Part shown: positions 28,140 to 37,544 of the stretch, piece after piece | How the letters are laid out: the number at the start of each line of letters is the position of its first letter | Numbering within the stretch: position 1 is the stretch's first letter | Source: Dipylidium caninum | Taxonomy: Eukaryota; Platyhelminthes; Cestoda; Cyclophyllidea; Dipylidiidae | DNA: 51,599 bases | Direction of reading: 5' to 3' | NCBI GenBank assembly: GCA_017562135.1 | Contig: QEYB01001017.1 | Span: 1 to 51,599 of the forward strand | Notes under the pieces: generated by a model | Database searches by the model: none | What the model was told of the DNA's origin: nothing | What the model saw: the letters and a program-made list of their open reading frames with translations, nothing else | Translations under genes and position numbers: made by a program

Positions 28140-28223
28140 GATAGCCAGATTGCACAGCGACGACCACGGCAACAACGACCGCGGCGCCACCACACACACA
28201 CACACACACACAAGTAGAACACG
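28140..28223 (-). other. Possible start of ITS1 beside the 18S fragment
   Basis: Reading the minus strand past the 18S terminus gives cgtgttctacttgtgtg, then a GT run and a GC-rich gtcgttgttgccgtggtcgtc segment. In an intact rDNA unit this position is occupied by ITS1. Low-complexity GT and GC-rich sequence is compatible with a spacer, but ITS1 is not conserved enough to recognise by eye. It may simply be unrelated flank. Confidence 0.3.
28188..28212. repeat. (CA)n microsatellite
   Basis: About twelve CA dinucleotides in an uninterrupted run, 12 bp outside the 18S 3' terminus. Read on the rRNA strand it is (TG)n immediately downstream of the 18S end. Confidence 0.9.
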
Positions 28224-28389
28224 TAATGATCCTTCCGCAGGTTCACCTGCGGAAACCTTGTTACGACTTTTACTTCCTTTAAATTATCAAGTTCGGTCGT
28301 CTTCTCAGCGCCTGCTGGACGATCCCCTCTCGGCGAACGTCACAATGGCATCGATCCAAGGACCTTACTAAACCATTCAATCGGTAGTA
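28224..28389 (-). rRNA. Truncated 3' end of nuclear 18S rRNA
   Basis: On the minus strand the segment reads from ctactaccgattgaatgg through gtcgtaacaaggtttccg to aggtgaacctgcggaagg and ends atcatta, the universal 3' terminus of eukaryotic small-subunit rRNA, including the terminal helix 45 stem-loop. Only about 166 bp are present; a full 18S is roughly 1.8-2.3 kb. Upstream of ctactaccg, where cgcccgtcg would be expected, the sequence changes abruptly to unrelated sequence that is close to a SINE-like element end. It is therefore an orphan rDNA fragment and not a functional gene. The interior (tggatcgatgccattgtgac) differs from vertebrates in the variable hairpin, as expected for an invertebrate. 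Confidence 0.93.
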
Positions 28390-28406
28390 GGAAGGAGGCT
28401 ATGCGT

Positions 28407-29015
28407 GGCTACACATTTATTAGAATTTAGGTTGACACCAGGGGGCGATTAAAATGCGGCACGTAACGCGTGTGGGAATCGCCACTCTCAGGAAGGCAAG
28501 GACGAAATGGGACGTCTCGTGGGACGGGCCCATGGCATGGCGACAAACCCTTCTGAGCACCTGCAACTTCCTGGGTGATGGAGTCAGGCTGGCTTTGTTT
28601 TGCATGGCTTGCGTCTAGCATCGCCGCGTCACATTTCGCCATATGAAATGGCCATAGCGTAGAATGCTTTGCCGCACGTCGAGGATTAAATTTCTCTTTG
28701 GTTGAATGTGACCCCGTCCACTCAAAGTCTACCATACTTGGGGGCACTTATAGCATTCTTCGTATTCCGTCGACATGACGGGCTTGGGGGATTCGAACCT
28801 GAGTCGCAAGTGCAGCCCCACCTGTTGCCTACCCCTGCCGTCGCCGACAATATCGCTACTCCGCTGCCGGCTCACCGTCCTCCTCCTCATCCTTCTCAAT
28901 TCGACATGCCCACTGATTTCGACATGGCCCCTGGCTGGCATCTATTCCGACTCCCATTGGCTGTTTCTGATAGGCATGCGTACTTTCCAACCAACAGTGC
29001 CGGCACTATAAAGCA
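28407..29015 (-). mobile_element. SINE-like element, subfamily I (copy 1)
   Basis: About 600 bp homologous in the inverted sense to copy 3 at 30.3-30.9 kb. On the minus strand the order is: a 5' head with actttccaacc-type sequence near 29,000; a pyrimidine/purine-biased middle; a tRNA-type box B (ggttcgaatcc) at 28,789-28,799; the shared word gtcatgtcgacgg; gcggcgatgctag near 28,610; and a 3' end with a polyadenylation-like aataaa in the shared ataaatgtgtagcc near 28,410. No coding capacity is seen. The internal Pol III-like box B suggests a SINE or other non-autonomous retroelement. It ends within about 20 bp of the 18S fragment. Confidence 0.6.
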
Positions 29016-29399
29016 AGTGATGGATGTGGACGTGGACCATACTGATGAGAATGTAGTCAATCATTTAAGTATTCAACTCTGATTTTATCATTACTCAACT
29101 TGTTTTCTCGTCTTTCAACTAGGGAGCAACAAAGTTATCGCGTTCTTTGCCTCTCTCCTCGGGGGTCCACGTTTTGTCGTGAGGACTCTTCTCAGCCATT
29201 CCAACCAATCATACTCATCATTCTATTGTGACAGTACTTTCGTCGAGGGAAAACTGTGCCTTAACATACAGTGGCAGAGCGATGCAGATAGGCGATGAAC
29301 AGTAGATGATAGGGCTAATTTTCAGCTGAAGACATGTTCTCCATAGAGAGGTGTAGGCTTACACACGTATTGGTTTTTGCTAGTTAAGCTTTCGGCTTC

Positions 29400-29640
29400 G
29401 TAGGTTGTTAGGCCTTCGTAGTTGCGGAGTTGTTGGCGGCAGCAGAGGCAGGGTGTTCATGCGGTAACACTAGTGGTGCAGCGGCATCAGGCCCGCACCC
29501 GGGTCCGAATCCCGGTCGGATGCGTAAACTCGTCACCACAAGATTTGCGAGTGCCGAAAAGTCGAAATTTGCCCCAGATTCGTTAGAATTTGTGGGGATG
29601 GGGTCGCAAATCACCAAAGAGGGATTGGGACGTCGTTGAC
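29400..29640 (+). mobile_element. SINE-like element, subfamily II (copy 2)
   Basis: Contains a tRNA T-arm-like hairpin: ccggg, loop tccgaat, cccgg at about 29,499-29,515, overlapping a box B-like ggtccgaatcc (29,502-29,512). Upstream, actagtggtgcagcgg is loosely box A-like. Downstream, gcaaatcaccaaagaggg matches the tail of the copy at 39.2-39.7 kb and the fragment at 29.7 kb. The tail differs from copies 1 and 3, hence a second subfamily. No ORF of its own is credible. Confidence 0.5.
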
Positions 29641-29694
29641 GGCTCAGGACATGCGATTCTGTGACGAACTCTTACGTGTACCGGTCCAGAAGGT

Positions 29695-29790
29695 TTCGTC
29701 GCATTGTCGAATTTCTCTGCCGTCGGCTAGTGCCCAATATCTCTTCGGTGATTTGTGAATGACTATCACTTCGGCGCTTTTCATATCGCG
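29695..29790 (-). mobile_element. SINE-like tail fragment (copy 5)
   Basis: On the minus strand, cacaaatcaccgaagagat followed by attgggca (around 29,732-29,757) matches the subfamily II tail at 29.6 and 39.3 kb. Orientation is opposite to the adjacent copy 2, so the two tails face each other. Confidence 0.45.
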
Positions 29791-30334
29791 GGAAGATTCA
29801 ATAATTAAACGTGGCATATGGCTTATTGCAGCGAGAAGTTGGTGATGGAAGCAGTGCTGTACGGAGCGAGCAACGAAGCTGACTAGCTCTCGCTCTTAGT
29901 TCTGAAACCCGACTTGCCACGACGAGGCACGGGGGGTGTAGGATGGTAGGCGAGAATGGTGGGTGGGAGGTGTGGGTTTGGTGAGGGTGACACGGCGAGA
30001 ATTGGATAGGGCTTCTTCTCCCGTATAATTGAAGTGAAGACGATGCATAGAATGCATTTTGATCCCATTTTCGAGACTTGAATGCGCTCCTTCATGGTCT
30101 GAGGCAATTCTCTACCCCTTGTCGCTTCCACTACCTGAGACGAGCTCGACGCTCGACGTGACGTCCTCTCCAGTGCTAAGCAAAGACGTTGTCACACCTT
30201 TGCGAGTGATGCATATGCTTGCCTGCCTTATGAATGGGATGAATGGAAGGCAGAAGGTGGAAGTCAATGGGCGATTATAATTCCCAAGTCCACGGCTTAT
30301 TCTACAGTGCCTGCGGGGTGGCGGGGCGAATGAC

Positions 30335-30855
30335 AGAGCGTTGCTGGTGGCAGTTCCTTAGCACCGTTAGTTGGAAAGTCCACAGCCATATTAGAAACGA
30401 CCACTGTGAGGTGGAATAGACGCCATCTAGAGCCCGTGCCAAAGCCGATGGAAGAGGAGGAGGGAAGTGAGCGGCTTTGTCGGCGGCGGCAGAAACAGGC
30501 AAGAGGCGCGGCCGAGCATGTGACTCGGGTTCGATTTCCCACCAGGTGCGTCATGTCGACGGGACACGAAAAATGCTATAATTCGTACCAATCTTGATAG
30601 ACTGTGGGTGGACGGGGTAAAATTCTACTGAGTTAAGATTGGGTCTTCGGCGAGCGCTGAATGCCTCTGCGGTGCGACGATTTCAAGTGGTGAGGTGTGC
30701 CGCGGCGATGCTAGAAGCAAGCCAAGAAAGCGGGCAAAGTGAGAAGAACGGCACTACTCAACGCAAAACAAGCCAGCCGGCCTCCACCACCGGTGCTACC
30801 TCACGCGTCACACGCCATCCAGATTCTGATAAATGTATAGCCATGTTTAGTCTCG
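30335..30855 (+). mobile_element. SINE-like element, subfamily I (copy 3)
   Basis: Inverted relative to copy 1 and homologous along its length. It has the 5' head ttggaaagtccacagcc near 30,370, box B-like ggttcgatttc at 30,528-30,538 (the last base departs from consensus), gtcatgtcgacggg at 30,550, gccgcggcgatgctag near 30,700 and the 3' end gataaatgtatagccatg near 30,828-30,846. By eye it is about 65-75% similar to copy 1 with indels, so the two insertions are old. A frame spanning its tail (30,639-31,187) lacks an ATG start and is not considered a gene. Confidence 0.6.
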
Positions 30856-31281
30856 CCTTCAAGCATCCGCCACGCAGATCGACATGTGGTGGGCTGAAGA
30901 GACATGATGAAGTTCGGATGCCGTGGAGTAAGTGGAGAACCGCGTTGTTGAATGACTGTCACCTCTTCATCTGCCACTCGGTTTGCCAAAACAGGGCGGT
31001 TGGGGTGGGATGGCGTATCCTTGGGGAGCCAAAGGTGGATGCGGCAGGGCACAGAGAGACTAGAGTCGGTTCTGCCTTCAAAACGGAGGGAGCAAGTTAT
31101 CGAGTGCAGAATGCTGATTTGGACCTATTTTGTGTTGAAAAAGGAGTTGCACACACCGCAGCCCCTCACTGCATCACCTTGCCGTAATCGAGTCATTACA
31201 TGCTACTGATGGGTAATGAGTGGCAACCTTCTTCAGCCTGAAGTATTGAATGAGCAGTGGGTTCAGCAGGGCATTTTAAGA

Positions 31282-31662
31282 TGAGAGGGTATTTGGAGAT
31301 GTTCAATGAGGGGAAGGTCTGGGAACACGCACTCAGTGACCACGAAACCTGTGTCTACTTCACTTGAGTTCCCTAACGCCTAATCGGTATCGCCCCCTTC
31401 GTCGCGGCCGTGGTCATTGGATTCTAACCGGCAAATGATTACGCACCCACGACGGTGCCACAACATCGTTGGGAATGAGAGAATGCGGCGAAAGAGCAGG
31501 GCTGCCTCACAATGACTTAAGTTACCCCACTTGTCTTGCCCACACTGAAAACACTCAACACCTTTATCATTTAGCCTCCAGCCAACTTGGCCCTGTGGGG
31601 AAAAAAACAACTCTCTCCTCCACTATGAAGCTTTTCCTCAACCCACTCTCAAGCGGGGTCTG
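31282..31662 (+). repeat. Inverted pair X, left arm
   Basis: About 380 bp matching the reverse complement of 35,350-35,762. Shared words include gaggggaaggtct, acacgcactcagtgacca, atgcggcgaaagag, cacaatgact and ccactatgaagctt. By eye roughly 75-80% similar with a few indels. The arms enclose about 3.7 kb. No coding frame is conserved between them. It may be a dispersed repeat present twice or the ends of an old insertion; no terminal duplication was recognised. Confidence 0.7.
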
Positions 31663-31837
31663 TGAGAAGCTTAGGTGGGGGTTGTGGGATGATTCATGGT
31701 TGGAAAGTAGATGTTGAAGCTCGAGAACACCGATTCCTTCGTACCGCTCACCGACAATCGCCGAAAAGACTGCATTGCGTGGCAGGAATTCCGAATATCA
31801 GTGGCAATGAATTCTTCTCTACCCTTTCGTGTCATCG

Positions 31838-32262
31838 TGGCACGAGGGTAGGGTAGGGCTACAGGATATTTCGTCGTGATCTCGCAACGCTCGCTACCAA
31901 TTGTAGCACTGAAACCTTGTCAAAAGTGATGTGAGAACTAGTGATGGAGCACTGATTAGCGGGTCATACACACGCACACACGCAGCCTCGGGGGATGGGA
32001 GTTACAATGTCCGTTTGCAATGCCGCTGACTCACTCCTCGACCTCTAACTCATACTGGTCAGTTAAGTCGCCTCGACCGCCGTCTCCCTCGCTACATCCC
32101 CCCCCCCCCCCACACCCTACCCCTATATACCCATAATCACAAACCACGTAGCAATTATTTTCGAATTGATGACGCTACTTCTGATCTCCATCCCCTGCCT
32201 ATCGATATTAGGTGATAACGACGAGTGCGACGGGTGAGGTCAGAGGTCAGACTACATGGGTG
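31838..32262 (+). repeat. Repeat A, diverged partial copy
   Basis: Same orientation as the 43.9-45.3 kb arm and matching its last 430 bp or so. Shared words are ctacaggat, cgctcgct.ccaattgta, ttgtcaaaagtgatgtga, cgcagcctcggg, aatgtccgtttgcaa, attattttcgaattg and gaggtca.ggtcagact. Similarity is clearly lower than between the two full arms. It lies immediately left of the inverted full arm at 32.7 kb. Confidence 0.7.
32098..32111. repeat. Poly(C) tract
   Basis: An uninterrupted run of 14 C within the partial repeat A copy, at the position where the full arms have a shorter CCCC-type run (accccccgaa). Homopolymer length is unreliable in long-read data. Confidence 0.85.
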
Positions 32263-32676
32263 TGGTTATCTACGGGACTTCTGCTGCGCTTGGACGTATC
32301 CTTTCCGACTAACTATCAGCACGCTGCCACAAATAAGATCCAGAAGTTGCGGTCGAAGGTGAGATTCTGCCACCCTCCACGCTCTCTGCCAGCCAACTGG
32401 TGGCGCTAAAACTTAGGGTCGACCACTTATTCTTGCTCGTCTTCTTCCACTTTGATGGCCATCGTCGGGGCGTGGTAGCAGGGAGTCCGTGTTCTCGAGC
32501 TTCAACGTACACTTTTTGACCAGGAATAACTCCTCTGATCCCAACTCAGCTTCCCACCGAATCTCCATGCCGCTTCAGCTGCGAGGGTTTCATAGATTAG
32601 TAAGTGGATTATATTACAAAACTGCCCTAATTGGACTCTCCAATCTCCGCCTTGTCATTACACCACTGGGGTGTTG

Positions 32677-34022
32677 TCTGACCCTTGACCTCATCCCTCC
32701 ACACTCGTACTTTCCAACTATTGTAGATGGGCAGATGGGAGGGGAGGGGAGGGGAGGGGAGGGAGGGAGGGAGGGAGGGAGGGAGCAGAAAGAGTGTCAC
32801 CAATTCGAAAATAATCGCTGCGTATTTTACAATGTTCGGGGGGTGTGGGGAAGAGGAAGGAGGCGGTTGAAAAGACTTGACTGACCTGCCCGAGTTGAAG
32901 GTCGAGGAGAGTTTCATCGGCGTTGCAAACGGACATTACAACGCCCATCGCCCCGAGGCTGCGTATGTGTGTATGTGTGTGACACGCTAATCGGTCCACC
33001 ATCCCACGCTGTCACATCACTTTTGACAAAGCCTCAGTAGTACAATTGGCAGCGAGCGATGCGATGTCAAGGCGAAAAATCCTGTAACCCTGCCCAACAC
33101 TGCCCTCATCCCTGGTTGGCATTTACTCTGGTGGCGAGGGCAAACACAAAAGCAAGGAGATGGAGGGACATCCACTGCTTCTCAAACTCGAAATCCTCGA
33201 CACGCTAAGAAGTGTTTGGTGGGAAATCTGGCTCTCTGCTCTCTACTCTCTTGCAGTAGGGCAAAAGTCATTGAAACGCATAACGACATTTGCTTATGTT
33301 GGCTTTACCGACATTAGAATATTGTTTCAAAATCACCAAACTGTGAGTGCTTTCGGGACTGTGTTGAATATCTCATAGATCATGGCTGGGGAGGAGAGTT
33401 CTTGCGCCTTTGATTGAGTGTCTTCAAACGCAACAATCGCACGATTTTGCGTGAGCCAATCAGCGGGAGGCTCGATTGCGATTGGTCACACACGAACTAA
33501 AGCGCAAAAATCACCCTTGATAGCGTTGAATGGCATAAATGTAGTACAGAAATAAAGAGGCAACGCCATTAAATTCTTGGCCATTACCCGCTGACACGTG
33601 CCTCAGAATCGTTTACCTTGTGTGGACTCCGAAATTGTTTTGGGGGGGGACTAGGCGAAATAGAGGAGAAGGATGAGGATGAGGATGAGTAGTGGGAGAA
33701 AGATGGAATGCCACACCATGCAATTCATGACTGTCATCTCAACCAGATTCGTCATGCGTGATAACGTGTGAGCGACGGGAAATCAGGTGATCGTGGCGGA
33801 ACGCGCAATTTGTGGCCACAATGACGAATTAAACACTTGTCCATTATTGCTAAGTTGATTGTAGGCGCTTACATTTGGCTCGGTGTTTGTTGGGTGGTAG
33901 TGTCACCGTCAGGACTAGTGTCGCATGGAGGTAGACCAAGCGGAAGGCGGCCAAATTTGCGGCTTGTACAACGGCTCAACGTCAGTGTCTTCAGCCTGGA
34001 AAAGAACATAGACCCAAAAGCA
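32677..34022 (-). repeat. Repeat A, left full arm
   Basis: The reverse complement of this 1.35-kb segment matches 43,929-45,280 almost base for base, from tctgacccttgacctca at its outer end to tagacccaaaagc at its inner end. A few substitutions are visible near 33,475-33,510 and in the G-run near 33,645. Flanks outside the limits are unrelated. It contains a G-rich microsatellite and an ATT-start frame at 33,837-34,025 that is repeated in the other arm. A repeated frame in near-identical copies is no evidence of coding. I do not recognise the element. Confidence 0.9.
32734..32785. repeat. G-rich (GGGGA)n/(GGGA)n microsatellite
   Basis: About four GGGGA units followed by about seven GGGA units on the + strand. 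Four or more G-runs make it a textbook G-quadruplex candidate. The counterpart on the opposite strand lies in the right arm at 45,172-45,217. Confidence 0.9.
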
Positions 34023-34430
34023 TAGCAAACGAGTTTTCACTCTCCAAATAACGACCCGAGTCACGCGCTTATTTGCTGTCAAGTGGATTTTATCACGAAG
34101 CTCATTTAAATGAAAGTTCTAATCGCAGCCTTGGCCTAACGCAACGGATTGCGGCGACTGTCACCTCGCGAGGGACTCTTAGGCGAATCAGTTCGCTTCT
34201 CTATTCGCGGCCCCCCGCACCGACCAACATATCGTCCAACGGCTCAGCATGAAGGTAGAAGGAGGCCGAGGGAGCGCTTGCCGCATCCCATCCGATTTGC
34301 ACCTTGTCAAGGCTCATTGTGAGCCATGAAGAGGAAAGGGAGTTAAAGGACCTGCGAGAACAAGGAAGACAACCCAACACGGACAAAAGTCAAGTCAAGT
34401 GGAGGAGGGTGGATGAGGGGAAACAGTGTA

Positions 34431-34436
34431 TTTATT
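34431..34436 (-). terminator. Candidate polyadenylation signal AATAAA
   Basis: tttatt on the + strand gives AATAAA on the minus strand, about 167 nt downstream of the stop codon of the candidate Ser-rich coding region. Position and spacing suit a 3' UTR signal. The hexamer is common by chance in such sequence. Confidence 0.3.
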
Positions 34437-34602
34437 AATGGAAAGCGCACTGAACAAAGCAGATTATAGCAGAGCAGAGCGGGTTGAGGCGGGGCTGGAC
34501 AGGGGTGAGTCTGCTTACTGAAGGAGTTAAGACGGAACGAGATTTTGTGGGTTCGAAGGCACACCTCTTCCTGGTGAGGAGGCAACAGGCGAATGGGTGG
34601 GA

Positions 34603-34822
34603 TCATCGCCGTCTCCGTGGTTGGGGAAGCGACTGCATAAATTCGTCTATGTGCCGTTTGATGTACTTGTTAGCCGCTTCCCTCAGATTGAACAGCAACA
34701 GTCTTTTGTGAAGACTCTTCGTCGCCCTTATCTTTCCATCCACCCGCATTGCAATGCGCAGGGCCTCCAAGTACGTTTTCTCATCCGTAACAAACTTGTC
34801 ATTGTCAGTGGTGCTGCTGCTC

Positions 34823-34861
<39 letters not shown>

Positions 34862-34896
34862 TTGATAGACGAATTGTCACGAGCGCGAGTAGTCAT
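34603..34896 (-). CDS. Hypothetical Ser-rich protein or last exon (97 aa)
   Basis: The ATG at 34,896 has A at -3 (acaATGac). The frame then encodes about ten basic and polar residues, a poly-Ser run from a CAG/AGC trinucleotide repeat, an acidic linker (TTDNDKF), and a C-terminal part of about 60 residues rich in Leu, Ala, Lys and Arg that reads as two amphipathic helices (for example LHKRLLLFNLREAANKYI), ending in a basic PRRRR tail. The frame is open a further 47 codons upstream, but with no ATG better placed than that at 34,896 (only two Met codons near its start), so upstream exons are possible. The helical composition and the AATAAA about 167 nt downstream favour a real gene. I do not recognise the family. 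The opposite strand gives only a poly-Leu frame. Moderate to low confidence. Confidence 0.38.
34811..34859. repeat. Trinucleotide (CTG)n/(CAG)n repeat
   Basis: About 15 near-perfect CTG/GCT triplets on the + strand, with one interruption (tcctac) near 34,822. Within the candidate minus-strand coding region it encodes poly-Ser. Confidence 0.9.
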
Positions 34897-35349
34897 TGTT
34901 GGGCGATGCTGTTGCCAACCGCGATGCGAGCGAGCAATGCGGCAACAAGGTGACGCAATGATCTTTAATAGGATTGACGAAAGAGGACAGTTGCAAAAAC
35001 GCATCGCCATCTCATTGGATGGACTGCGATTGGCCAATTATCGGTGTTGAATGGGCGCCGATTTCACAGGACAGTTTGTGGTGCTCAGGAACTGTTTGGT
35101 CATCCTGACAGTTGTCATGTAATTAAATGGGCTTTTCATGTGAAATGCAAGTGGGCACAAGCGGTCCGATTATGACAGCACAGACTGGTCCAGGTGCCAA
35201 TGGGAAATGAGGCATTTGACGTTGCTCGCATCGATTGTTCCACATGTCTACTCTTTGTTACCTCGTCATCGAAAGTCTTCGTAAAACGTCCCCATCCCTC
35301 TTTTATGGCTTCTGCTTCGAAATGTTGGCAGAACCTCATTGAAAATGGA

Positions 35350-35762
35350 GTAATGTGGGTGTGCGTTGAGGACAAGCTTCATAGTGGAGAAGAGAGTGGT
35401 TTTGGCGCCGTAGACCCAAGTTGACGGTATGGCCGAAAAGACGGTATGTGCGAGGCTGAATAACGAAGGAGTTTGAACTCCTTTCAAGCGATATTTTCAG
35501 TGTGGGGAAGGCTATTGGGGTAACCTCAGTCATTGTGGAACAGCCCAACTCTTTCGCCGCATCCCTGCATTTCCAACAATGTTGCGACCTCGTCGTGGAC
35601 GTGTGCTCATGTACCGGTTAGAACCTAATGGCCACGGTCCCGACAGAGTAGGCGATACCGATTTGACGTTAGGGGACTCAAGCGAAGTAGACAGATGTTC
35701 CGTGGTCACTGAGTGCGTGTTCCTAGACCTTCCCCTCATTTAACATCTTTTCAAATACTCGG
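35350..35762 (-). repeat. Inverted pair X, right arm
   Basis: The reverse complement matches 31,282-31,662 (see that entry for shared words). Relative to the left arm it carries an extra stretch near 35,405-35,490, including a perfect 8-bp hairpin (aaggagtt, loop tg, aactcctt) at 35,466-35,483. Confidence 0.7.
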
Positions 35763-36065
35763 TTAACACAGAACGATGCAGTGAGGAGCTGCACATGGAT
35801 GAGCACATTTATTGTGGTGTGTCTCATTGAAGTTCTGCAGCCCGGCGGAAATAAGGGCGTCAACAGGGCGACGCGAACATGTTTTTGAAATGCGTTAGTG
35901 CGTGCAGTCAGCGATTGGTCGAAGGGGTCAGTGAAGGCCTTGACCCCAGGAGCACTGTCGGTCGCTTTTCGACGCTAATCAGAGACAGCTGGAGGTGGGA
36001 ATTTGGCACCACCAAATGCGAGTGGGTCAGATATCAGCTGTGAGGAGAGATTGGTGGAGGAGGTG

Positions 36066-36626
36066 TCATGGTGTCTTGAGACGCAGGTCACTGAAACACG
36101 TGGAGGTGATGCTCCACCTCGAGTTTAGTGCAAAAAGCAAGAGAGGTTGGGCGAAATTTGCGTCAGTTGTGATCACTGTGGCATCGGCCGCACTGAGTAG
36201 ACCATCGGTGCACCTCAGAAGTCCATGCCCCCCGCGGGTCGGGGGTGTGGGGAATGGTAATCGGGTGGTGGGATAGCCCCTATGAGTGTCGTAGACCCTG
36301 TCACAAGATGTCCTCTCGTCTTGTGCCCACCAGTGATGCTCGCATGCCGCGACAGCGGTGATGGGAGACGCGAGCAGGGCGAGATCAGCAAGGGGCTTCT
36401 GAGTCAGACCTCCACCCCTTGAAGGAACAAGCAGTTGGAGGTGAAGTCTGTTGACCATTCCAATCTTCCTTTCTAAAGGCGCCATTCTGTGCTTCCCTAC
36501 TGTGGGAATTGACATTTTGCGGGCGAGAAATTGCCAGCACACCTTACTGAGTTGCTTCCTTACCTGTCCATCTCTTATGTCAAGCACTTTTCTCATCATT
36601 TTCACGAAATTATTTTCCTCCCCCAT
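36066..36626 (-). CDS. Hypothetical ORF or exon, weak (186 codons)
   Basis: An ATG-started frame on the minus strand of 186 codons, the longest non-satellite frame here with a true ATG. The first 21 codons are Glu, Asn, Lys and Met rich and end at a consensus-like splice donor, cag|gtaagg (about 36,559-36,564). Upstream of the ATG is ttgaaattag, a possible acceptor. A short internal exon of about 90 nt is therefore as likely as the whole frame. The remaining codons have Pro, Thr and Leu rich composition typical of noncoding frames. No family recognised. Confidence 0.15.
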   Translation of the reverse strand: MGEENNFVKMMRKVLDIRDGQVRKQLSKVCWQFLARKMSIPTVGKHRMAPLERKIGMVNRLHLQLLVPSRGGGLTQKPLADLALLASPITAVAACEHHWWAQDERTSCDRVYDTHRGYPTTRLPFPTPPTRGGHGLLRCTDGLLSAADATVITTDANFAQPLLLFALNSRWSITSTCFSDLRLKTP

Positions 36627-37074
36627 CGTTTCCGCACCGCGGCACCTAATTTCAACGCTCTACGCTCTTATACACGCCATGTAAATACCTTTCTGCTGAT
36701 AATGTTTAATTACGCAATACTTGGTACTACAATTGACATGCATGGAGAGTGAAAGGGGAAAAGTGTGGCCGGGATTGAAGGAATGGGAGAAATCAGGAGC
36801 AGGAGGGGGAACAGTGGGCAAATCCATGACACCGGAAGATTCACTTCGCCTGGCCATGACGGCTGCTGAATAGCGGGTCTGCCAAAATTGGAGGATGTTG
36901 GGAAATGAATCCATGTCTCATCGCCTAATACCTCGTCTCACCTGCTCGTTCCCCCATATTTGGAGGATATTATTTGACGATGTTCTTGTTCAGGGCCTTC
37001 AAAATTTTCCTTGTGAAATCGATTCACGCCGTCTACATAGAGGCCACTCTTCTTGCCTGCATGAAAACATTGCA

Positions 37075-37340
37075 CCATAGTGTGGGACCCCATCTGCCTC
37101 CTACTACTCAGCCTCATTATCCTTCTTTTCTAGTCCCCGTAGTATCTCTCCACAAACGTCGGAGTCTACACAGCGTGGAACGGTGTGGTTTTTTTATTTC
37201 TAAGTTTGCTTTATTCAACGCAATCAAGTGTGTTTTTCCAATCGCAATCGAGCCTCCCACTGATTGGCTCACGCAAAATCGTGCGATTGTTGCGTTTGAA
37301 GACACTCAATCAAGTGAGCAAGAACTCTCCCCCTTCAACT
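37075..37340 (+). repeat. Repeat A, second diverged partial copy
   Basis: Same orientation as the 43.9-45.3 kb arm and matching its 44,235-44,560 part. Shared words include cctactactca/ccactactca, tagtcccc, cggagtc.acaca, gattggctcacgcaaaat, cgtgcgattgttgcgtttg, aagacactcaatcaa and caagaactctc. One internal gap of about 40 bp occurs relative to the full arms. The 20-plus-bp perfect core is much better conserved than its surroundings. Confidence 0.75.
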
Positions 37341-37544
37341 GAATTGAGGATTCATGCCTTCACCATTCCGCAGAGGCGTACGACTTTGCAGCTGCACTGA
37401 CCGCGGCAGCGCCGATCTTGGAGATCTACAAAAGGACCTTACAGCGGATGCACTGACTATGCAATCTACCCAAATCAGCAGGTGCCCTTCCCGACGAAAC
37501 CGGTCATACCGCTTTGTCTGAGGTACCTGAAGATGTAGATAGCC

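Noticed and set aside
29498..29515. A functional tRNA gene
   Set aside because: Only the T-arm and box B are convincing. No matching acceptor stem or anticodon arm could be folded, and the sequence belongs to a repeated family.
30639..31187. A 182-codon open frame on +
   Set aside because: It begins at a non-ATG codon inside SINE-like copy 3, and the composition is not protein-like. No homologue recognised.
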